From the NCBI GenBank assembly GCA_043775055.1, contig JAYVSU010000202.1, positions 1 through 7,588 on the forward strand: a stretch of DNA of 7,588 nt. The letters are read 5' to 3'. This stretch comes from Aalborgiella sp043775055 (GTDB taxonomy: Bacteria; Pseudomonadota; Gammaproteobacteria; Burkholderiales; Burkholderiaceae_C). Of the stretch, positions 5,944 through 7,588 are shown piece after piece. A model generated the notes under the pieces. That model did not search any database. It was given only the letters and a program-made list of their open reading frames with translations, and had not been told where the DNA came from. Made by a program: the position numbers and the translations under genes. Position 1 is the stretch's first letter; every line of letters begins with the position of its first letter.

Positions 5944-6312
5944 ATGATCCAAACTGAAACACGATTAGATGTTGCCGATAACACCGGTGCGAAGTCCGTG
6001 CTCTGCATTAAGGTGCTGGGTGGTTCTAAGCGTCGCTACGCAAGCGTAGGCGATGTTATCAAGGTAAGTATTAAAGAAGCCGCACCGCGTGGCCGCGTCA
6101 AAAAAGGCGAGATTTACAGTGCGGTTGTTGTGCGTACAGCCAAAGGCATTCGTCGTGGCGACGGTTCTTTGGTTAAATTTGACGGCAATGCAGCAGTTTT
6201 GCTGAATGCTAAGTTGGAGCCAATCGGCACCCGCATCTTTGGACCAGTGACGCGCGAATTGCGTACTGAGAAGTTCATGAAGATCGTGTCTTTAGCTCCT
6301 GAAGTTTTGTAA
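5944..6312 (+). CDS. rplN: 50S ribosomal protein L14
   Basis: L14 binds 23S rRNA on the subunit interface, next to L19, and contributes to intersubunit bridges with 16S rRNA. The 122 residues equal the normal bacterial length. Seen: MIQTETRLDVADNTGAK at the start, VLGGSKRRYASVGDVI at 24-39, and the family signature region SAVVVRTAKGIRRGDGS followed by LVKFDGNAAVLL (about 59-87), then GTRIFGPVTREL. The ATG at 5944 is chosen because L14 proteins begin with MIQ; an in-frame TTG/GTG at 5917/5920 would add a non-conserved extension. The ribosome site is weak: GGGA at 5929-5932, eleven bases from the ATG. It leads the operon here, whereas the usual upstream partner rpsQ is missing and rdgC takes its place. 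Confidence 0.98.
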   Translation: MIQTETRLDVADNTGAKSVLCIKVLGGSKRRYASVGDVIKVSIKEAAPRGRVKKGEIYSAVVVRTAKGIRRGDGSLVKFDGNAAVLLNAKLEPIGTRIFGPVTRELRTEKFMKIVSLAPEVL

Positions 6313-6321
6313 GGGCGCATC

Positions 6322-6642
6322 ATGAACAAAATTCGCACAGGCGACGAAGTCGTTGTGATCGCAGGGCGTGACAAGGGTAAGCGCGGCAAAGTGTCGTTGC
6401 GCCAAAGCGAAACGCATGTGATTGTTGATGGTATTAACTTGGTTAAAAAACACGCCAAGCCAAATCCAATGAAGGGTGTCGTTGGTGGCATCATTGAAAA
6501 AACCATGCCTATTCATCAGTCTAACGTAGCTATCTTTAATGTGGCTACCGGTAAGGCTGATCGTGTAGGTGTCAAATTGGCTGCTGACGGAAAACGTGTT
6601 CGCGTTTTTAAATCTAGCGGCGAAGAAATCAAGGCGGCATAA
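6322..6642 (+). CDS. rplX: 50S ribosomal protein L24
   Basis: L24 is one of the first proteins to bind the 5' part of 23S rRNA and starts large-subunit assembly near the exit tunnel. The 106 residues are of normal length. An N-terminal KOW motif is visible (TGDEVVVIAGRDKGKRGKV, 6-24), followed by the family stretch KPNPMKGVVGGIIEKTMPI and HQSNVAIFN. The ribosome site AAGGG (6311-6315) overlaps the rplN stop codon and sits six bases before the ATG; the gap between the genes is nine bases, so translation is probably coupled. The E. coli operon has the same order, rplN-rplX-rplE. Confidence 0.98.
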   Translation: MNKIRTGDEVVVIAGRDKGKRGKVSLRQSETHVIVDGINLVKKHAKPNPMKGVVGGIIEKTMPIHQSNVAIFNVATGKADRVGVKLAADGKRVRVFKSSGEEIKAA

Positions 6643-6644
6643 TA

Positions 6645-7184
6645 ATGGCACGTTTACTAGAGCAGTATCGCGAAAAAATCGCGCCTAGTTTGGTTGAGAA
6701 GTTTGGCTATACATCGCCAATGCAAGTTCCTCGCCTGACTAAAATTACACTCAATATGGGTGTGAGCGAAGCGGTTTCTGATAAGAAAGTCATGGACAAT
6801 GCGGTTGCTGATTTGACCAAAATTGCTGGTCAAAAGCCTGTTGTTACCGTTGCTAAAAAGCCTATCGCAGGTTTTAAAATTCGCGAAGGTCAAGCAATTG
6901 GTTGCATGGTGACTTTGCGTGGTGTGCAGATGTGGGAATTCTTGGATCGTTTCGTCACCGTGGCTTTGCCTCGCGTTCGTGACTTCCGTGGTATTTCAGG
7001 TCGTTCATTTGACGGTCGTGGCAACTACAACATCGGCGTTAAAGAGCAGATCATTTTCCCTGAAATTGAGTACGACAAGGTTGATGCTTTGCGCGGTCTC
7101 AATATCAGTATCACCACAACGGCTAAAACTGATGAAGAGTGTAAAGCGCTTCTCGCAGCTTTCCGTTTCCCGTTCAAGAACTGA
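6645..7184 (+). CDS. rplE: 50S ribosomal protein L5
   Basis: L5 binds 5S rRNA, helps place it in the central protuberance, and contacts the P-site tRNA and the small subunit. The 179 residues match the family. Seen: the signature LTKIAGQKPVVTVAKKP at 57-73, IREGQAIGCMVTLRG at 79-93, RVRDFRGISGRSFDGRGNY at 110-128 and GVKEQIIFPEIEYDKV at 131-146. The ATG is two bases after the rplX stop (TAATAATG), with AAGG (6631-6634) inside the end of rplX as its likely ribosome site. In E. coli S8 represses this operon by binding mRNA at the rplX-rplE junction; I see no hairpin like that site here. Confidence 0.98.
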   Translation: MARLLEQYREKIAPSLVEKFGYTSPMQVPRLTKITLNMGVSEAVSDKKVMDNAVADLTKIAGQKPVVTVAKKPIAGFKIREGQAIGCMVTLRGVQMWEFLDRFVTVALPRVRDFRGISGRSFDGRGNYNIGVKEQIIFPEIEYDKVDALRGLNISITTTAKTDEECKALLAAFRFPFKN

Positions 7185-7192
7185 GGTGACAT

Positions 7193-7498
7193 GTGGCTAA
7201 ACAAGCATTAATCCAGCGCGAACTCAAGCGTGACAAATTGGTCGCCAAGTACGCAAAAGTACACGCAGAAAATAAAGCAATTGCAAATGATGCAAAAGCA
7301 ACTGATGAGCAGCGCGCTGCCGCTCGTCTGATCTTGCAAAAGCTTCCTCGTAATGCGAACCCTACTCGTCAACGTAACCGTTGTTTGATTACAGGTCGTC
7401 CACGTGGCACGTTCCGTCAGTTCGGTTTGGCTCGCGCCAAGATCCGTGAGATGGCTTTCGCTGGGAATATTCCCGGTATCACCAAAGCCAGCTGGTAA
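7193..7498 (+). CDS. rpsN: 30S ribosomal protein S14, zinc-free long form
   Basis: S14 lies in the head of the small subunit and supports assembly and A-site geometry. The 101 residues are the long form; only one cysteine (C64) is present, so the CXXC zinc ribbon of the short form is absent. The signature RNRCLITGRPRGTFRQFGLA (61-80) and the C-terminal GITKASW are clear. It starts with GTG (MAKQALIQRE), supported by GAGGTG (7183-7188), which overlaps the rplE stop codon and lies four bases upstream. An ATG two bases earlier is in another frame and reaches a stop after six codons. Spacing to rplE is eight bases. Confidence 0.97.
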   Translation: MAKQALIQRELKRDKLVAKYAKVHAENKAIANDAKATDEQRAAARLILQKLPRNANPTRQRNRCLITGRPRGTFRQFGLARAKIREMAFAGNIPGITKASW

Positions 7499-7517
7499 GT
7501 AAGGCAGGAGATTAAAC

Positions 7518-7588
7518 ATGAGTATGAGTGATCCAATCGCCGACTTGCTAACTCGCATTCGTAATGCGCAGATGGTGGCGAAGCCAGT
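7518..7588 (+). CDS. rpsH: 30S ribosomal protein S8, N-terminal fragment (cut by window edge)
   Basis: S8 binds the central domain of 16S rRNA and in enterobacteria represses the spc operon by binding its own mRNA. Only the first 23 codons are visible: MSMSDPIADLLTRIRNAQMV then AKP, matching the conserved S8 N-terminus. AGGAG (7506-7510) lies seven bases before the ATG at 7518; a second in-frame ATG at 7524 is possible but less well placed. The gene follows rpsN by 19 bases and the frame is open at the window end. Confidence 0.95.
   Translation, partial: MSMSDPIADLLTRIRNAQMVAKP

Noticed and set aside
6600..6670. S8 repressor site at the rplX-rplE junction as in E. coli
   Set aside because: No hairpin with the expected shape can be drawn around the two-base gap.
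7191..7211. ATG two bases before the rpsN GTG, a six-codon frame
   Set aside because: The ribosome site is only two bases away from it, too close for normal initiation, and the GTG frame encodes conserved S14.
7463..7474. Perfect 12-bp palindrome GGGAATATTCCC
   Set aside because: It lies in the conserved GNIPG codons of rpsN and is explained by coding need and chance.

Overview
The window looks like chromosomal DNA of a beta-proteobacterium, most likely order Burkholderiales and perhaps near Comamonadaceae. The basis is the style of the proteins: an S8 start MSMSDPIADLL, a zinc-free 101-residue S14 ending KASW, a PhaF/PhaI-type phasin with a lysine-alanine tail, and RdgC. Genus cannot be told from the sequence. 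No insertion sequence, phage gene, tRNA, rRNA or CRISPR array is visible.

Left part (1-1574, minus strand): the end of a dTDP-L-rhamnose cluster. rfbB (dTDP-glucose 4,6-dehydratase) is complete and overlaps rfbD (dTDP-4-dehydrorhamnose reductase) by the four bases ATGA. rfbD runs off the left edge. They supply dTDP-rhamnose for surface polysaccharide.

Centre-left (1696-4581): a strong terminator hairpin separates rfbB from a large minus-strand gene for a two-domain reductase. That protein has an extended-SDR domain followed by an Acr1-like classical SDR domain, the layout of long bacterial fatty acyl-CoA reductases. Divergent from it, across about 200 bp, is a phasin with a histone-H1-like tail and its own strong terminator. 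The pair suggests a locus for acyl-CoA use or storage granules, though they need not act together.

Centre-right (4582-5943): an AT-rich gap with a perfect 8-bp inverted repeat, then rdgC (GTG start), a ring-shaped DNA-binding protein that modulates RecA. After it comes a 277-bp gap with no clear terminator but with a plausible sigma70 promoter and a leader of about 147 nt that can fold.

Right part (5944-7588, plus strand): rplN-rplX-rplE-rpsN-rpsH (L14, L24, L5, S14, S8), the start of the spc-type ribosomal protein operon, tightly packed with Shine-Dalgarno sites at or near the preceding stop codons. rpsH runs off the right edge. The usual upstream neighbour rpsQ is absent, so the S10-spc supercluster is broken here and rplN seems to have its own promoter and leader.

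I did not find a convincing unknown system. The best leads are the foldable rplN leader and the reductase/phasin pair.
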